The notes: generated from the sequence alone by a model not told the origin. DNA of 37,552 nt from Acidobacteriota bacterium (GCA_004298115.1 SCRJ01000159.1:1-37552), one strand, 5' to 3'; numbered from the stretch's first letter, positions 1 to 10,586 are shown. Numbers and translations: made by a program.

Positions 1-637
1 CCCAGTAGCGCCGCGGCAGGCTCGGCCGCAGCGGCCGCGAGCGCAGGCTGGCGTCGTCGGCGTGCGGCTCGCGCACGAGCAGCGCCACCGCCAGCGCGGC
101 CCCGAGACCGGGGACGAGCGTCCAGAGGAAGATGCGCGGCAGGGTCGTGCCGACCGCCAGCAGCCCGACCGCCGCCAGCGGCCCGACGACCGCCCCGGCC
201 ATGTCCCCGGCGCGCTCGAGGCCGTACGCCTTGCCGTAGTTCTCGGGGTCGACCGACTCGGCCATCATCGTGTCGCGCAGCGGGCCGCGGAACCCGCGCG
301 ACGCCCAGGCGACGGCACGCAGGATCAGGAACGGGACGACGCGAGTGACCAGGGCGAACGCGCCGACGCACACGGAGGTGACCGCGTACCCGGTCGCGGT
401 CAACGCCTTCTTGTGCCGCGTGCGCTGGCCGATCGCGCCGCCGACCCACTTCGAGCCCGACGCCGAGAGGTCCGCCACCCCCTCGATCAGGCCGAGGACC
501 GACGCGCCGAGCCCGAGGTGCCTGAGGTAGAGCGGCAGCACCGCCGTGGCCATCTCGTGGCTGGCGTCCGAGAGGAAGCTGGCCAGCGAGAACCCGAACA
601 CCGTCGAGTTGCGCCAGGAACGCCGCGGTCCGCTCAC
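1..637 (-). CDS. MFS transporter, C-terminus cut by window edge
   Basis: Reading the minus strand from a GTG at 637 gives about 212 residues of a polytopic membrane protein before the window ends, so the C-terminal half is missing. The N-terminal part has hydrophobic helices, a loop resembling MFS motif A (GGAIGQRTRHKK, residues 67-78), and segments WASRGFRGPLRDTMM (111-125) and YGKAYGLERAGDMAGAVVGP (134-153), which are typical of the major facilitator superfamily. The GTG is preceded by AGAGGG at SD distance. Substrate cannot be told. The arginine-rich plus-strand frame across this region is a shadow. A palindrome and a TATCAT hexamer lie upstream, suggesting a regulated promoter. The family call is fairly secure; the substrate is unknown. 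Confidence 0.8.
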   Translation of the reverse strand, partial: MSGPRRSWRNSTVFGFSLASFLSDASHEMATAVLPLYLRHLGLGASVLGLIEGVADLSASGSKWVGGAIGQRTRHKKALTATGYAVTSVCVGAFALVTRVVPFLILRAVAWASRGFRGPLRDTMMAESVDPENYGKAYGLERAGDMAGAVVGPLAAVGLLAVGTTLPRIFLWTLVPGLGAALAVALLVREPHADDASLRSRPLRPSLPRRYW

Positions 638-684
638 GCTGTCCCTCTTCGTCGTCCGGTAGGGGTCATCAGCCGGGAGTGGCG

Positions 685-710
685 GTTACGGCGAGCCCCA
701 TCGCCGTAAC
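685..710. promoter_or_regulatory. Perfect 10-bp inverted repeat, candidate operator
   Basis: Arms GTTACGGCGA (685-694) and TCGCCGTAAC (701-710) are perfect inverted repeats around a 6-nt centre. They lie between the divergent MFS gene and the small plus-strand ORF. A TATCAT hexamer on the minus strand (714-719) would place the MFS start of transcription near 707, inside the palindrome, so a repressor bound here would block it. An RNA hairpin at the 5' end of the transcript is the alternative. There is no T-run, so a terminator is unlikely. Confidence 0.5.
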
Positions 711-713
711 TCC

Positions 714-1040
714 ATGATACCCGGCCCCCGGCAAGGACCGGCGGCGGCGCGCCGGATCGCCGCGGCCGACGACTCCTTGGGGCGCAACCTCAACGACGTC
801 GATCAGGCGCTGGTCGCCTGCCTCGACCGGCTCGACACCGGTCTCGACGCCGCGGTGCAGGGACGGCTCGACGCGGCGCGGCGCGAGGTGCTCGACGCGG
901 TGGCCGCGGGGCAGCGCCGGCGCGCGGACGGCGACGCGGCGGTGCGGGCGCGGGTGGACGAACTCGACCGCCAGCGCGCCGACCTGCAGGCTGCGCTGGC
1001 TCTTCTACCGCGGCGCGAACCTGCGCCTGCGGTACGATGA
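714..1040 (+). CDS. Small predicted helical/coiled-coil protein, unknown function
   Basis: A 108-residue frame, rich in Ala, Arg, Asp and Leu, with a heptad-like run from about residue 25 to 100 (for example RVDELDRQRADLQAALALL), so a coiled coil is plausible. No family is recognised. No SD precedes the ATG at 714, which overlaps the putative MFS -10 on the other strand; a TTG near 777 is an alternative start. The stop codon lies at the promoter of the following SCP2-like gene. In DNA this GC-rich many frames are open, so this could be spurious, although its composition is less arginine-dominated than typical shadow frames here. Confidence 0.35.
   Translation: MIPGPRQGPAAARRIAAADDSLGRNLNDVDQALVACLDRLDTGLDAAVQGRLDAARREVLDAVAAGQRRRADGDAAVRARVDELDRQRADLQAALALLPRREPAPAVR
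1033..1038 (+). promoter_or_regulatory. Candidate -10 (TACGAT) for the SCP2-like gene
   Basis: TACGAT sits about 22 nt before the ATG at 1061, and the SD AGGGGG (1051-1056) lies between them. Transcription would start near 1045. No clear -35 is visible. Confidence 0.4.
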
Positions 1041-1060
1041 GGAGCAGACGAGGGGGACGC

Positions 1061-1492
1061 ATGGCCAGCGAGATCATGAGCGAGGCGTGGGCGCAGGCGT
1101 GGAGCGAGGCGCTCAACGCCAGCGAAGGGTTCCGGGCGGCGGCGGCCGGCTGGGAGGGCGCGCTGGCGGTGGCGGTGCGCGGCGAGCCGGCGCGCGGCGT
1201 CGAGGCGAGGGCGGTGTTCCTCGACCTCTCGCACGGGACGTGCCGGTCGGCGCGGGCCGCGAATGAGGCCGACCTGGCGTCGGCGCGCTTCGTCCTCACC
1301 GCCGACGCGGCCACCTGGGTCGAGCTGCTGCGCGGCGGGCTCGACCCTGTACCGGCCGTGATGAGCGGGCGGCTCGAGCTTTCCAAGGGCAGCGTGATGT
1401 CGCTGCTGCCGCACGTGGCGGCCGCGAAGGAGCTGGTCGCGGTCGGCCGCTCGGTCGCCGCGACGCTGCCGCCGGGGTGGCCGGCGGCGTAG
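1061..1492 (+). CDS. SCP2 sterol-binding-like domain protein
   Basis: A 143-residue soluble protein. The order VFLDLSHGTCRSA, then FVLTADAATWVELLRGGLDPVPAVMSGRLELSKGSVMSLL matches the pattern of SCP2-type lipid-binding domains: a beta sheet, then a helix carrying W-x-x-L, the 'G.L...G' turn and a hydrophobic C-terminal helix. In bacteria such small proteins are poorly characterised; a lipid or other hydrophobic ligand is expected. ATG 1061 is chosen over an upstream in-frame ATG at 1037 because AGGGGG stands 4 nt before it and a -10-like TACGAT lies further up. The downstream gamma-glutamyltransferase starts 38 nt after the stop and has its own promoter-like sequence, so an operon link is uncertain. 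Confidence 0.7.
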   Translation: MASEIMSEAWAQAWSEALNASEGFRAAAAGWEGALAVAVRGEPARGVEARAVFLDLSHGTCRSARAANEADLASARFVLTADAATWVELLRGGLDPVPAVMSGRLELSKGSVMSLLPHVAAAKELVAVGRSVAATLPPGWPAA

Positions 1493-1517
1493 TCGATGAT
1501 CGGTTTCACCGACCGGC

Positions 1518-1523
1518 TAGACT
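1518..1523 (+). promoter_or_regulatory. -10-like TAGACT, leaderless start of ggt
   Basis: TAGACT ends 7 nt before ATG 1531, so the transcript would begin at or next to the start codon. The same hexamer and spacing recur before other genes in this window (34678 minus, 35462 plus). No SD is present. Confidence 0.5.
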
Positions 1524-1530
1524 TGCGGAC

Positions 1531-3261
1531 ATGCCACCGCACCCCGACGGACGTGCCCTGCTGATCCCGAAGTCACCACGACTCGTCGCCGTGGTGCTCG
1601 CCGCGGCGGCGCTGCTCGCCGCCGGGCCGTCGCTCGCCGCTCCCGTCGCTCCGGCGGCGCGCGGCGGCGCCGTGGCGTCGGCCGCACCGGACGCGACGGC
1701 GGCCGGCCTCGAGATCCTGCGCGCCGGAGGCAACGCCGTGGACGCGGCCGTGGCCACGGCGCTCGCGCTCGCGGTCGTCCACCCCGAGGCGGGGAACCTG
1801 GGCGGCGGCGGCTTCGCCGTCGTGCGCATCGGCGGCCAGGCAGCGGCGCTCGACTTCCGCGAGACAGCGCCCGCGGCGGCCACCCCGACGATGTATCTCG
1901 GGGCCAACGGCCAGCCGGTCCCCGGCCGTTCGCTCGTGGGCCCGCTTGCCGCCGGTGTGCCCGGGTCGCCGGCCGGGCTGTTCGAGCTGCACCGGCGGTT
2001 CGGGGTGCTGCCGTGGGCGCAGGTCGTGGCGCCGGCCGTGCGCCTGGCAAGGGACGGCTTCGTCGTCACGCCGCGGCTGCGCGGCGAGATCGCGGCGTCG
2101 CGGGCGTTGCTGGCGCGCTTCCCGGCCTCGGCGGCGGTGTGGCTCCCGGGCGGCGTGCCCCCTCCCTCCGGCAGCGTCATGAAGCTTCCCGAGCTTGCCG
2201 GGACGCTCGCGGCGTACGCCGAGCGCGGTCCCGCCGCGATCACCACCGGCGCCGCCGCGGCGGCGATCGCTGCGGCGTCGCGCGCGAACGGCGGCATCCT
2301 CACCGAGGCCGACCTCGCCGCCTACGCCCCGGTGTGGCGCGACGCGCTGCGGTTTGCGGCGTTCGGCTGGAAGGTCGCCGCGATGCCGCTGCCCTCCTCG
2401 GGCGGGATCATCATGGGCGAGAGCGTGGGGATGCTCGAGCGGCTGGGATGGAGGACGCTGCCGGCCGGCTCGGTGCAGCGGATCCACCTGGAGGTCGAGA
2501 GCTGGCGGCGGGCGTACGCGGACCGCTTCCTGCTCGGCGACCCAGCGACGACGCTGGCGGGACCGGCGCAGCTCCTCGACCCGGCGTGGCTGGCGCGCCG
2601 CGCGGCCGAGGTCGACCCGGTGCGGGCGACCCCCTCGACCGCGGTGCGGCCGTGGCCGGGGAGTGCCGGGGCGGAGCGGCGGGAGACGACGCATCTGTCG
2701 GTGGTGGACGGCGCGGGCAACGCGGTGGCGATCACCACGACGCTCAACGGCGCGTTCGGGTGCGGCCTGCTCGTCGGGCCGGTCGGGTTCCTGCTCAACA
2801 ACGAGATGGACGACTTCGCCACCGCGCCTGGGAAGCCAAACCTGTACGGCCTGGTGCAGGGCCTGGCGAACGCGGTCGGCCCCGGCAAGCGGATGCTCTC
2901 CTCGATGGCGCCGACGATCGCCTGGCGCGGAGAGGACGTGGTCGCGCTCGGCTCGCCGGGCGGGGCGTATATCCCGACCGTGACGGAGCAGGTGCTGCTC
3001 GCGGTGATCGTGGACGGCGCGGCGCTGCAGGCGGCGGTCGACGCGCCGCGCGTCCACCAGCAATGGCTCCCCGACGAGGTCGCGGCCGAGGCGGCGGCGC
3101 TCGCCGGCGGTCTCGGCGATACCCTCCGGCGCCGCGGCTACGCGTTGCGGATCGTCCCGCGGCTCGGCGAGGTGAACGCGGTGCGGCGCCACCCGGGCGG
3201 CGTCTTCGAGGCCGCCGCCGACCCGCGCGGGCCGGGTGCGGCCGGGGTGCTGCCGCGCTAG
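1531..3261 (+). CDS. ggt: Gamma-glutamyltransferase (gamma-glutamyltranspeptidase)
   Basis: A 576-residue precursor of the Ntn-hydrolase that cleaves gamma-glutamyl bonds of glutathione and transfers the glutamyl group to water or amino acids, normally in the periplasm. Residues about 1-37 form a signal peptide (positively charged start, Leu/Ala core, SLA-AP cleavage region). GGNAVDAAVA and the glycine-rich GNLGGGGFAVV mark the large subunit. The autocleavage site is TTHLSVVD with the catalytic Thr at 386, followed by GNAVAITTTLN; GSPGGAYIPT is the conserved loop in the small subunit. Length fits the family. ATG 1531 is chosen because the upstream ATG at 1477 would extend back into the preceding gene and disrupt the signal peptide. 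The stop codon TAG is also part of a TAGAAT promoter hexamer for the next gene. Confidence 0.92.
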   Translation: MPPHPDGRALLIPKSPRLVAVVLAAAALLAAGPSLAAPVAPAARGGAVASAAPDATAAGLEILRAGGNAVDAAVATALALAVVHPEAGNLGGGGFAVVRIGGQAAALDFRETAPAAATPTMYLGANGQPVPGRSLVGPLAAGVPGSPAGLFELHRRFGVLPWAQVVAPAVRLARDGFVVTPRLRGEIAASRALLARFPASAAVWLPGGVPPPSGSVMKLPELAGTLAAYAERGPAAITTGAAAAAIAAASRANGGILTEADLAAYAPVWRDALRFAAFGWKVAAMPLPSSGGIIMGESVGMLERLGWRTLPAGSVQRIHLEVESWRRAYADRFLLGDPATTLAGPAQLLDPAWLARRAAEVDPVRATPSTAVRPWPGSAGAERRETTHLSVVDGAGNAVAITTTLNGAFGCGLLVGPVGFLLNNEMDDFATAPGKPNLYGLVQGLANAVGPGKRMLSSMAPTIAWRGEDVVALGSPGGAYIPTVTEQVLLAVIVDGAALQAAVDAPRVHQQWLPDEVAAEAAALAGGLGDTLRRRGYALRIVPRLGEVNAVRRHPGGVFEAAADPRGPGAAGVLPR

Positions 3262-3264
3262 AAT
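3259..3264 (+). promoter_or_regulatory. -10-like TAGAAT for glgP
   Basis: TAGAAT begins with the stop codon of ggt. It would start a leader of about 40 nt carrying AGGAGG (3299-3304) before the glgP start. Confidence 0.4.
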
Positions 3265-3309
3265 CCCGCGGTCGCGGCCAGCGGGCCGCGCGCCCCCGAG
3301 GAGGTGTCG

Positions 3310-5775
<2,466 letters not shown>

Positions 5776-5793
5776 ACCGCGCCGGCCGGGCCG

Positions 5794-6816
5794 TCACGCC
5801 TGGTAGCGGCTTCTGATCGTCGGGATGAGGTACTCGGAGAATGCGCGCTCGAAGTCGTAGCGCGGGCTGTACCCCCAGTCGCGTCGCGCCGCCGCGTCGT
5901 CCACGTCGGCGGGCCAGGCGTCCACGATCCCCTGCCGCTTCGCGTCCACCTGGTACGAGATCTCCGCGCCGGGGAACGCCTGGACCACGACCGCCCGGAC
6001 CTCCTCGGCGGACGGGTTGAACGCGCCGACGTTGTAGACGGTGTGGCCGAGGCTCGCCCGCGGCGCCGCTGCGAGCCGGAGCAACGCCTCGACGCCGTCG
6101 GGCATCGCCATGAACGGGATCCTGGTGTCGGGGCGCACGAAGCACGCGTAGGGCTTGCCCTGGGCCGCGGCGTGGATCATCTCGGGGGCGTAGTCGGAGG
6201 TCCCGCCGGAGGGCACCGTCACCGCCGAGATCAGGCCGGGGAAGCGCAGGCAGCGGAAGTCCACCTTGCCGGCGAGCGGCTCGGCCGCGAGCTGCTTGTA
6301 GTGCTTCGCGTAGTAGCGCCCCATGTGCTCGCAGTAGAGCTTGTTGCAGCCGTACATCGTGGTCGGTTTCGTCCACTCGTTCTCGGTGACCTTGCCGAGG
6401 CTGGTCTTGGTTGCGAGGTCCGGCAGCCCGTACGCCGCGATCGACGACGGATAGAGGAAGCGCACCGGCCGCCCGTGCGACTCGCCCTGCTTCTGCGCGA
6501 ACTCCAGGAGGTTCATCGTGCCTTCGACGTTGACGTGGTGGGCCGTCATCGGCGTGAACTCGCTGCGCGTCGAGAGCAGCGCCGCGAGGTGGAACACGGT
6601 GTCCACCTCGTACTCGGAGAGGATGCGCTCGAGCAGGCCGGTGTCGAGGATCGAACCGATGAACTCCTGCGCCACCAGGCGTCCGAGCTCGGGGGCGAGG
6701 GACTTCACGTCGAGGGTGATGATCGGGCGGTCCGCGTCGGCCGCCAGCGAGTGGATGAGGCCGTGGCCGATCTCGCCGGAGGCGCCGGTGATGAGCACGA
6801 CGGGCTTGCGCAGCAT
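5794..6816 (-). CDS. L-threonine 3-dehydrogenase-like SDR (NAD-dependent epimerase family)
   Basis: A 340-residue extended short-chain dehydrogenase. It has the Rossmann motif GASGEIG (11-17), HLAALLS (76-82), the catalytic S124/S125, Y155 and K159 (MYGCNK), and then RFPGLISAVTVPSGGTSDYAPEM (191-213) and PFMAMPDG (234-241). These last blocks are characteristic of SDR-type threonine dehydrogenases, as is the C-terminal DAWPADVDDAAARRDWG region. These oxidise L-threonine to 2-amino-3-ketobutyrate using NAD. Its usual partner, 2-amino-3-ketobutyrate CoA-ligase (kbl), is not in the window, so a different epimerase or dehydrogenase role remains possible. ATG 6816 is preceded by AGGAGGAA at good spacing. 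A TAATTT hexamer (6869-6874, minus) may be its -10. Confidence 0.82.
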   Translation of the reverse strand: MLRKPVVLITGASGEIGHGLIHSLAADADRPIITLDVKSLAPELGRLVAQEFIGSILDTGLLERILSEYEVDTVFHLAALLSTRSEFTPMTAHHVNVEGTMNLLEFAQKQGESHGRPVRFLYPSSIAAYGLPDLATKTSLGKVTENEWTKPTTMYGCNKLYCEHMGRYYAKHYKQLAAEPLAGKVDFRCLRFPGLISAVTVPSGGTSDYAPEMIHAAAQGKPYACFVRPDTRIPFMAMPDGVEALLRLAAAPRASLGHTVYNVGAFNPSAEEVRAVVVQAFPGAEISYQVDAKRQGIVDAWPADVDDAAARRDWGYSPRYDFERAFSEYLIPTIRSRYQA

Positions 6817-6940
6817 GGGAGTTCCTCCTGTCCACCGGCGGACCGACGGTGCCGCCTCCGGAGCGTGAAAATTAGCACAACCTCGCCCCGCCCCCAACCC
6901 GGCACACACCCGCCTCCCTCTCGCTGCCCCTGCGCCGGGT

Positions 6941-7024
6941 TCCGTCATGCCCGCGAACGCGGGCATCCAGGGTGTGGCCTTTGTGAGGCGGTGGCTGGGT
7001 TCCCGCTTGCGCGGGAACGACGAC
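6941..7024. repeat. REPIN-like pair of 20-bp palindromes
   Basis: Two 20-bp imperfect palindromes, 6947-6966 (arms ATGCCCGCG / CGCGGGCAT around AA) and 6999-7018 (arms GTTCCCGC / GCGGGAAC around TTGC), lie 32 bp apart. Their flanks are inverted: the left one is preceded by CGTC and followed by CCAG, the right one is preceded by GCTGG and followed by GACGAC. Short palindromes of the (A/G)TTCCC-N8-GGGAA(T/C) type are dispersed repeats in several Gram-negative genomes; two in inverted orientation resemble a REPIN. A RAYT transposase, the usual mobiliser, is not in the window. Confidence 0.65.
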
Positions 7025-7048
7025 AGGTGGGCGGCGCGGCCTGCGGCC

Positions 7049-7076
7049 GACCACTGACCACGGACCATTGACCACG
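7049..7076. repeat. Four tandem 7-bp repeats (GACCAYK)
   Basis: Four exact-register heptamers read GACCACT, GACCACG, GACCATT, GACCACG. They end 4 bp before the terminal base of the aldolase stop codon, so they lie just downstream of that gene on the minus strand. The function is unknown. The 264-bp gap between the aldolase and SDR genes holds this, the REP-like pair and a weak SDR promoter, and no gene. Confidence 0.6.
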
Positions 7077-7080
7077 GTCT

Positions 7081-8130
7081 CTACGCGACCGTGACGTCCT
7101 TGCACAGGTAGACGTCCTGGATCGCGTGCAGCAGCTCGACGCCCTGCGCCATCGGCTTCTGGAACGCCTTGCGGCCGGAGATCATGCCGGAGCCGCCGGC
7201 GCGTTTGTTGACCACTGCCGTGAGCACGGCCTGGGCGAGGTCGTTCTTGCCGGACGCGCCGCCCGAGTTGATCAGCGGCGAGCGCCCGAGGTAGCAGTTG
7301 GCCACCTGCCAGCGTGTCCATTCGATCGGGTTGTCGGAGGTGAGCTTGTCGTAGACGAGCGGGTTCGTGTACCCGAACTTGATCGCGCCGTAGCCGTTGT
7401 TGCACTCGGGCGCCTTCTGCTTGATGATGTCGGCCTCGATCGTGACGCCGATGTGGTTGGCCTGGCCGGTGAGGTCGGCGGCGGTCTGGTAGTCCACGCC
7501 GTCCTTCTTGAACGCCGGGTTGCGCAGGTAGCACCACAGCACGGTGAACATGCCGAGCTCGTGCGCGTGCGCGAACGCCTGCGAGACCTCCTCGATCTGG
7601 CGCCGGGACTCGGCCGAGCCGAAGTACACGGTGGCGCCCACGGCGGCGGCCCCCATGTCGAACGCCTGGTCGACGCCCGCGTACATCGTCTGGTCGTAGG
7701 TCAGCGGGTAGGTGAGCGTCTCGTTGTGGTTGAGCTTGAGGATGAACGGGATCCTGTGGGCGTACCGGCGCGCCACCGAGCCGAGCGCCCCGAGCGTCGA
7801 CGCGACCGCGTTGCACCCGCCTTCGAGGGCCAGCTTGACGATGTTCTCCGGGTCGAAGTACGCCGGGTTGGGCGCGAACGAGGCCGCGCCCGAGTGCTCG
7901 ATCCCCTGGTCCACCGGCAGGATCGAGAGGTAGCCGGTGCCGGCCAGCCGCCCGGAGTTGAAGAGCGCGGCGAGGTTGCGCAGCACGTTGACGGGGCGGT
8001 CCGACGCCGCGACGACGCGGTCGATGAAGTCGGGCCCGGGGAGGTGCAGCATGTCCTTGGGGATGCCCTGGCACGAGTAGTCGAGCAGGGCCGCCTTGTC
8101 GCCCAGGTGCGCGCGAATCTCGTCGATCAT
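7081..8130 (-). CDS. fbaB: Class I fructose-bisphosphate aldolase (FbaB/DhnA type)
   Basis: A 349-residue cytoplasmic enzyme that reversibly splits fructose-1,6-bisphosphate into dihydroxyacetone phosphate and glyceraldehyde-3-phosphate through a Schiff base. Recognisable blocks are [27 protein letters not shown], the segment [12 protein letters not shown] (where the family's Schiff-base lysine probably lies), [10 protein letters not shown]-like [19 protein letters not shown], and the C-terminal [22 protein letters not shown]. It resembles the bacterial FbaB group rather than the class II zinc enzymes. The start at 8130 is preferred over the in-frame ATG at 8151 because GGAGG stands 5 nt before it. 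Together with glycogen phosphorylase it belongs to central sugar metabolism, but the two are separately transcribed. Confidence 0.93.
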   Translation of the reverse strand: MIDEIRAHLGDKAALLDYSCQGIPKDMLHLPGPDFIDRVVAASDRPVNVLRNLAALFNSGRLAGTGYLSILPVDQGIEHSGAASFAPNPAYFDPENIVKLALEGGCNAVASTLGALGSVARRYAHRIPFILKLNHNETLTYPLTYDQTMYAGVDQAFDMGAAAVGATVYFGSAESRRQIEEVSQAFAHAHELGMFTVLWCYLRNPAFKKDGVDYQTAADLTGQANHIGVTIEADIIKQKAPECNNGYGAIKFGYTNPLVYDKLTSDNPIEWTRWQVANCYLGRSPLINSGGASGKNDLAQAVLTAVVNKRAGGSGMISGRKAFQKPMAQGVELLHAIQDVYLCKDVTVA

Positions 8131-8182
8131 GGTGGCCTCCAGCGATCCCATTCTACCGCCGCCGGTTGGCGCGGGGTCGCCG

Positions 8183-8917
8183 CTACGGTTCCGGCGGCGG
8201 CGCGAGGCCGAGCGCCGCGAGCGCGGCGGCGAAGTCGGCGGGCAGCGGCGCCGTCACGATCAGCTCGGGGCCGGCCGCGGTCGCCGGCAGGTGCACTCGC
8301 CAGGCGTGCAGCAGCGTGTGGCCGGGGTCGAGCAGCCGCCGCAGCGCGGGGTCGCGGACGCCGCGGTGGCGCGGGCCGCCGTAGAGGTCGTCGCCCACGA
8401 CCGGGTGGCCGGCGTGCGCGAGGTGGACGCGGATCTGGTGGGTGCGCCCGGTGGCCGGCTCGAGGCGCACGAGCGCCACGCCGGGGCCGCGGCCGGCGAC
8501 AAGGTAGCCGGTCGCGGCGGCGCGTCCCGCCGCGTCCACCCGCATCCGGCGGCGGTCGCTGCGGTCGGGGCCGAGGGGAGACGTCCAGCACCCCTCGGCC
8601 GGGCGCGGGCGGCCCCACACCAGCGCCAGGTAGGCCTTACCGACCCGCCGCGCCGCGAACGCCCGGACCAGCTCGCGGTGGGCGTCCTCGTCGCGGGCGA
8701 GCAGCACGACGCCGGAGGTGCCGACGTCGAGGCGGTGCACGAGCCGGAGCCCGGCGTCGAGCGCGTTGGCGTCGCGCTCGGCGTCGGGGAGCGCGGCGAG
8801 CAGACGGGCGACCGCGGCGCCCGGCTCGGCCCGGCGCGTGGCCAGGCTGACCCCGGCCGGCTTGGCGAGCGCCACGACGCGCTCGTCCGCATACAGGACG
8901 GATGCCACGGGTTGCAC
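8183..8917 (-). CDS. RluA-family RNA pseudouridine synthase
   Basis: A 244-residue enzyme that isomerises uridine to pseudouridine in rRNA or tRNA. It carries the family signature [19 protein letters not shown] with the catalytic Asp at 64, then [34 protein letters not shown], and a C-terminal LHAWRVHLP block. There is no N-terminal S4 RNA-binding domain, so it is a compact single-domain member, like RluA or TruC. The target base cannot be inferred. GTG 8917 is used; a second GTG at 8907 is possible, and neither has a strong SD. A long N-terminal extension in the same frame is arginine-rich and overlaps the divergent transporter, so it is rejected. Confidence 0.88.
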   Translation of the reverse strand: MQPVASVLYADERVVALAKPAGVSLATRRAEPGAAVARLLAALPDAERDANALDAGLRLVHRLDVGTSGVVLLARDEDAHRELVRAFAARRVGKAYLALVWGRPRPAEGCWTSPLGPDRSDRRRMRVDAAGRAAATGYLVAGRGPGVALVRLEPATGRTHQIRVHLAHAGHPVVGDDLYGGPRHRGVRDPALRRLLDPGHTLLHAWRVHLPATAAGPELIVTAPLPADFAAALAALGLAPPPEP

Positions 8918-8970
8918 GCACGCAGCATGCCACGGCCGCGGCGGTCCGTCACCAGCGGCGCTGGGGGTGA

Positions 8971-8976
8971 TACCGT
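8971..8976 (+). promoter_or_regulatory. -10-like TACCGT, leaderless start of transporter gene
   Basis: TACCGT ends 6 nt before GTG 8983, so the transcript should start at the GTG itself. No SD is present. Confidence 0.4.
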
Positions 8977-8982
8977 CGCGGG

Positions 8983-10197
8983 GTGGACACCTGGGTCGTC
9001 CTCGTCTTCGGCTTCGTCTACCTGGGTATGGTGCTCGGCGAGATCCCGGGGCTCGCCCTCGACCGCACCGGGGTCGCGCTGCTCGGCGCGCTCGCCTTGA
9101 TCGCCTCCGAACGGGTGACCCCCGAGGCGGCATGGCGCGCCGTCGACGTGCCCACCCTGGCGCTCCTGTTCGGCCTGATGGTGGTCTCGGCGCAGTTCCG
9201 CCTCGGCGGGTTCTACGCGTTCGTCACGCGCAAGGCGGCGGCCGCACGCGTCTCGCCGGCGGTCCTCCTTGGCCTGGTGGTCGGCGTGGCCGGCGGCCTC
9301 TCGGCGGTGCTGGCCAACGACATCGTCTGCCTGGCGGTCGCGCCGCTCCTGATCGAGGGGTGCGCGCGCCGCGGCCTCGACCCGGTGCCGTTCCTGCTCG
9401 CCCTCGCCTGCGCCGCCAACGTCGGTTCCGCGGCGACGCTCATCGGCAACCCGCAGAACATGCTGATCGGGCAGACGCTGCACCTCTCGTTCGTGGGCTA
9501 CCTCGGCGACGCCGCGGTGCCCGCGATCCTCGGCCTCGGCGTGGTGTGGGGGGTCGTGGTGGTCTCGGCGCGCGGCTCATGGTTCAAGTCGACGAGCGTC
9601 CCGCCGGTCGACGAGGCGGGCCTGAACCGCTGGCAGACGGGCAAGGGCATGGTCGTGCTCGGCCTGCTCCTGCTCGGCTTCGTGTTCGCCCCGATGCCGC
9701 GCGAGGTGCTCGCCCTGGCGGCGGCGGCGGTGCTGCTGACCAGCCGCCGGATGGCGTCGCGCGACCTCCTCGGGCTGGTGGACTGGCACCTGCTCGTGCT
9801 CTTCGTCGGCCTGTTCGTCGTGAACTTCGCCCTCGCGGACTCGGGGACGCTGGCGGTGGCGACCCGGGCGCTCGAGCGCGGCGGCGTGGACCTGACGCGC
9901 CCCGGCGTGCTCTTCCCGCTCACGGTTGTGCTTTCGAACCTGGTCTCCAACGTCCCCGCCGTGATGCTGCTGCTGCCGCAGGCGACGCGGCCGGAGGCGG
10001 GGCCGCTGCTCGCGCTCGCCTCGACGCTCGCCGGCAACCTGATCATCGTCGGGTCGGTCGCGAACATCATCGTCGTGGACCAGGCGGCGCGCCTGGGCGT
10101 CCATATCGGCTGGAAGCGGCACGCCCGCGTCGGGGTCCCGGTGACGCTCGCGACGCTCGCGCTCGCGGCCGGCTGGCTCGCCCTCGTCGCCCGCTGA
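8983..10197 (+). CDS. ArsB/NhaD/SLC13-like anion transporter
   Basis: A 404-residue integral membrane protein with about 10-11 hydrophobic segments. It has the two-repeat arrangement of the ion-transporter superfamily: an ANDIVCLAVAPLLIE reentrant-type motif in the first half, matched by SNLVSNVPAVMLLLP in the second half, and NVGSAATLIGNPQNMLIG in between. These motifs are seen in ArsB-type arsenite, citrate/dicarboxylate and Na+/H+ transporters. The specificity cannot be told: no ars, sulfate or dicarboxylate genes are adjacent. It is divergent from the pseudouridine synthase gene. The start is the GTG at 8983, immediately downstream of a -10-like hexamer. Confidence 0.83.
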   Translation: MDTWVVLVFGFVYLGMVLGEIPGLALDRTGVALLGALALIASERVTPEAAWRAVDVPTLALLFGLMVVSAQFRLGGFYAFVTRKAAAARVSPAVLLGLVVGVAGGLSAVLANDIVCLAVAPLLIEGCARRGLDPVPFLLALACAANVGSAATLIGNPQNMLIGQTLHLSFVGYLGDAAVPAILGLGVVWGVVVVSARGSWFKSTSVPPVDEAGLNRWQTGKGMVVLGLLLLGFVFAPMPREVLALAAAAVLLTSRRMASRDLLGLVDWHLLVLFVGLFVVNFALADSGTLAVATRALERGGVDLTRPGVLFPLTVVLSNLVSNVPAVMLLLPQATRPEAGPLLALASTLAGNLIIVGSVANIIVVDQAARLGVHIGWKRHARVGVPVTLATLALAAGWLALVAR

Positions 10198-10229
10198 GCC
10201 GCCGCCTGACCGCGCCGGCGCCCACCCCC

Positions 10230-10257
10230 TTGACAACATCGATTCTTGCCCTATCTT
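10230..10257 (+). promoter_or_regulatory. Consensus sigma-70 promoter of the kamA leader
   Basis: TTGACA (10230-10235), 16-bp spacer, TATCTT (10252-10257). It is one of the two complete TTGACA -35 hexamers noted in the window. Transcription would start near 10264, about 350 nt before kamA. Confidence 0.75.
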
Positions 10258-10328
10258 TTAGGTGAGTATGGATACGGTCGTCTCGCCTGACCAGCCTCCA
10301 AGTAGTACCAACCGCGTGAGGCGTTGTT

Positions 10329-10375
10329 CCGCGGCCGCAGGGAGAGTCTCCCCCAACGCGGCCGCGGTTGCTTTT
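10329..10375 (+). terminator. Intrinsic terminator in the kamA leader
   Basis: Arms CCGCGGCCGC (10329-10338) and GCGGCCGCGG (10358-10367) are perfectly complementary. An inner GGGAG/CTCCC hairpin lies between them, and TTGCTTTT follows. It stands about 65 nt after the predicted transcription start and 240 nt before kamA. Confidence 0.75.
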
Positions 10376-10586
10376 CCCACCACGAGAACGCTCGCCACGA
10401 CGCCGTGCGGCACACCGTCGTCGCCGCGGCTGAGCTCTGGCGGGACTCGAGCCTAAGGGGACGAGAGCCATGCTCCCGTGCCCCTCGAGGGCTTTCCTGC
10501 CGGGCCGGCAGCGGGTGGCCCCTGGAGCAGCAGAGCAGAGAGAGTCCGAGTCCCTGTCCACCCGAACCATGCGCAACGGACGTGAC

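Noticed and set aside
8131-8151. Upstream ATG (8151) as aldolase start
   Set aside because: The GGAGG ribosome binding site lies between it and ATG 8130, which fits the latter.
10262-10456. 64-codon frame in the kamA leader as a leader peptide
   Set aside because: It runs through the terminator stem, has no SD and no lysine codons, and resembles no protein.
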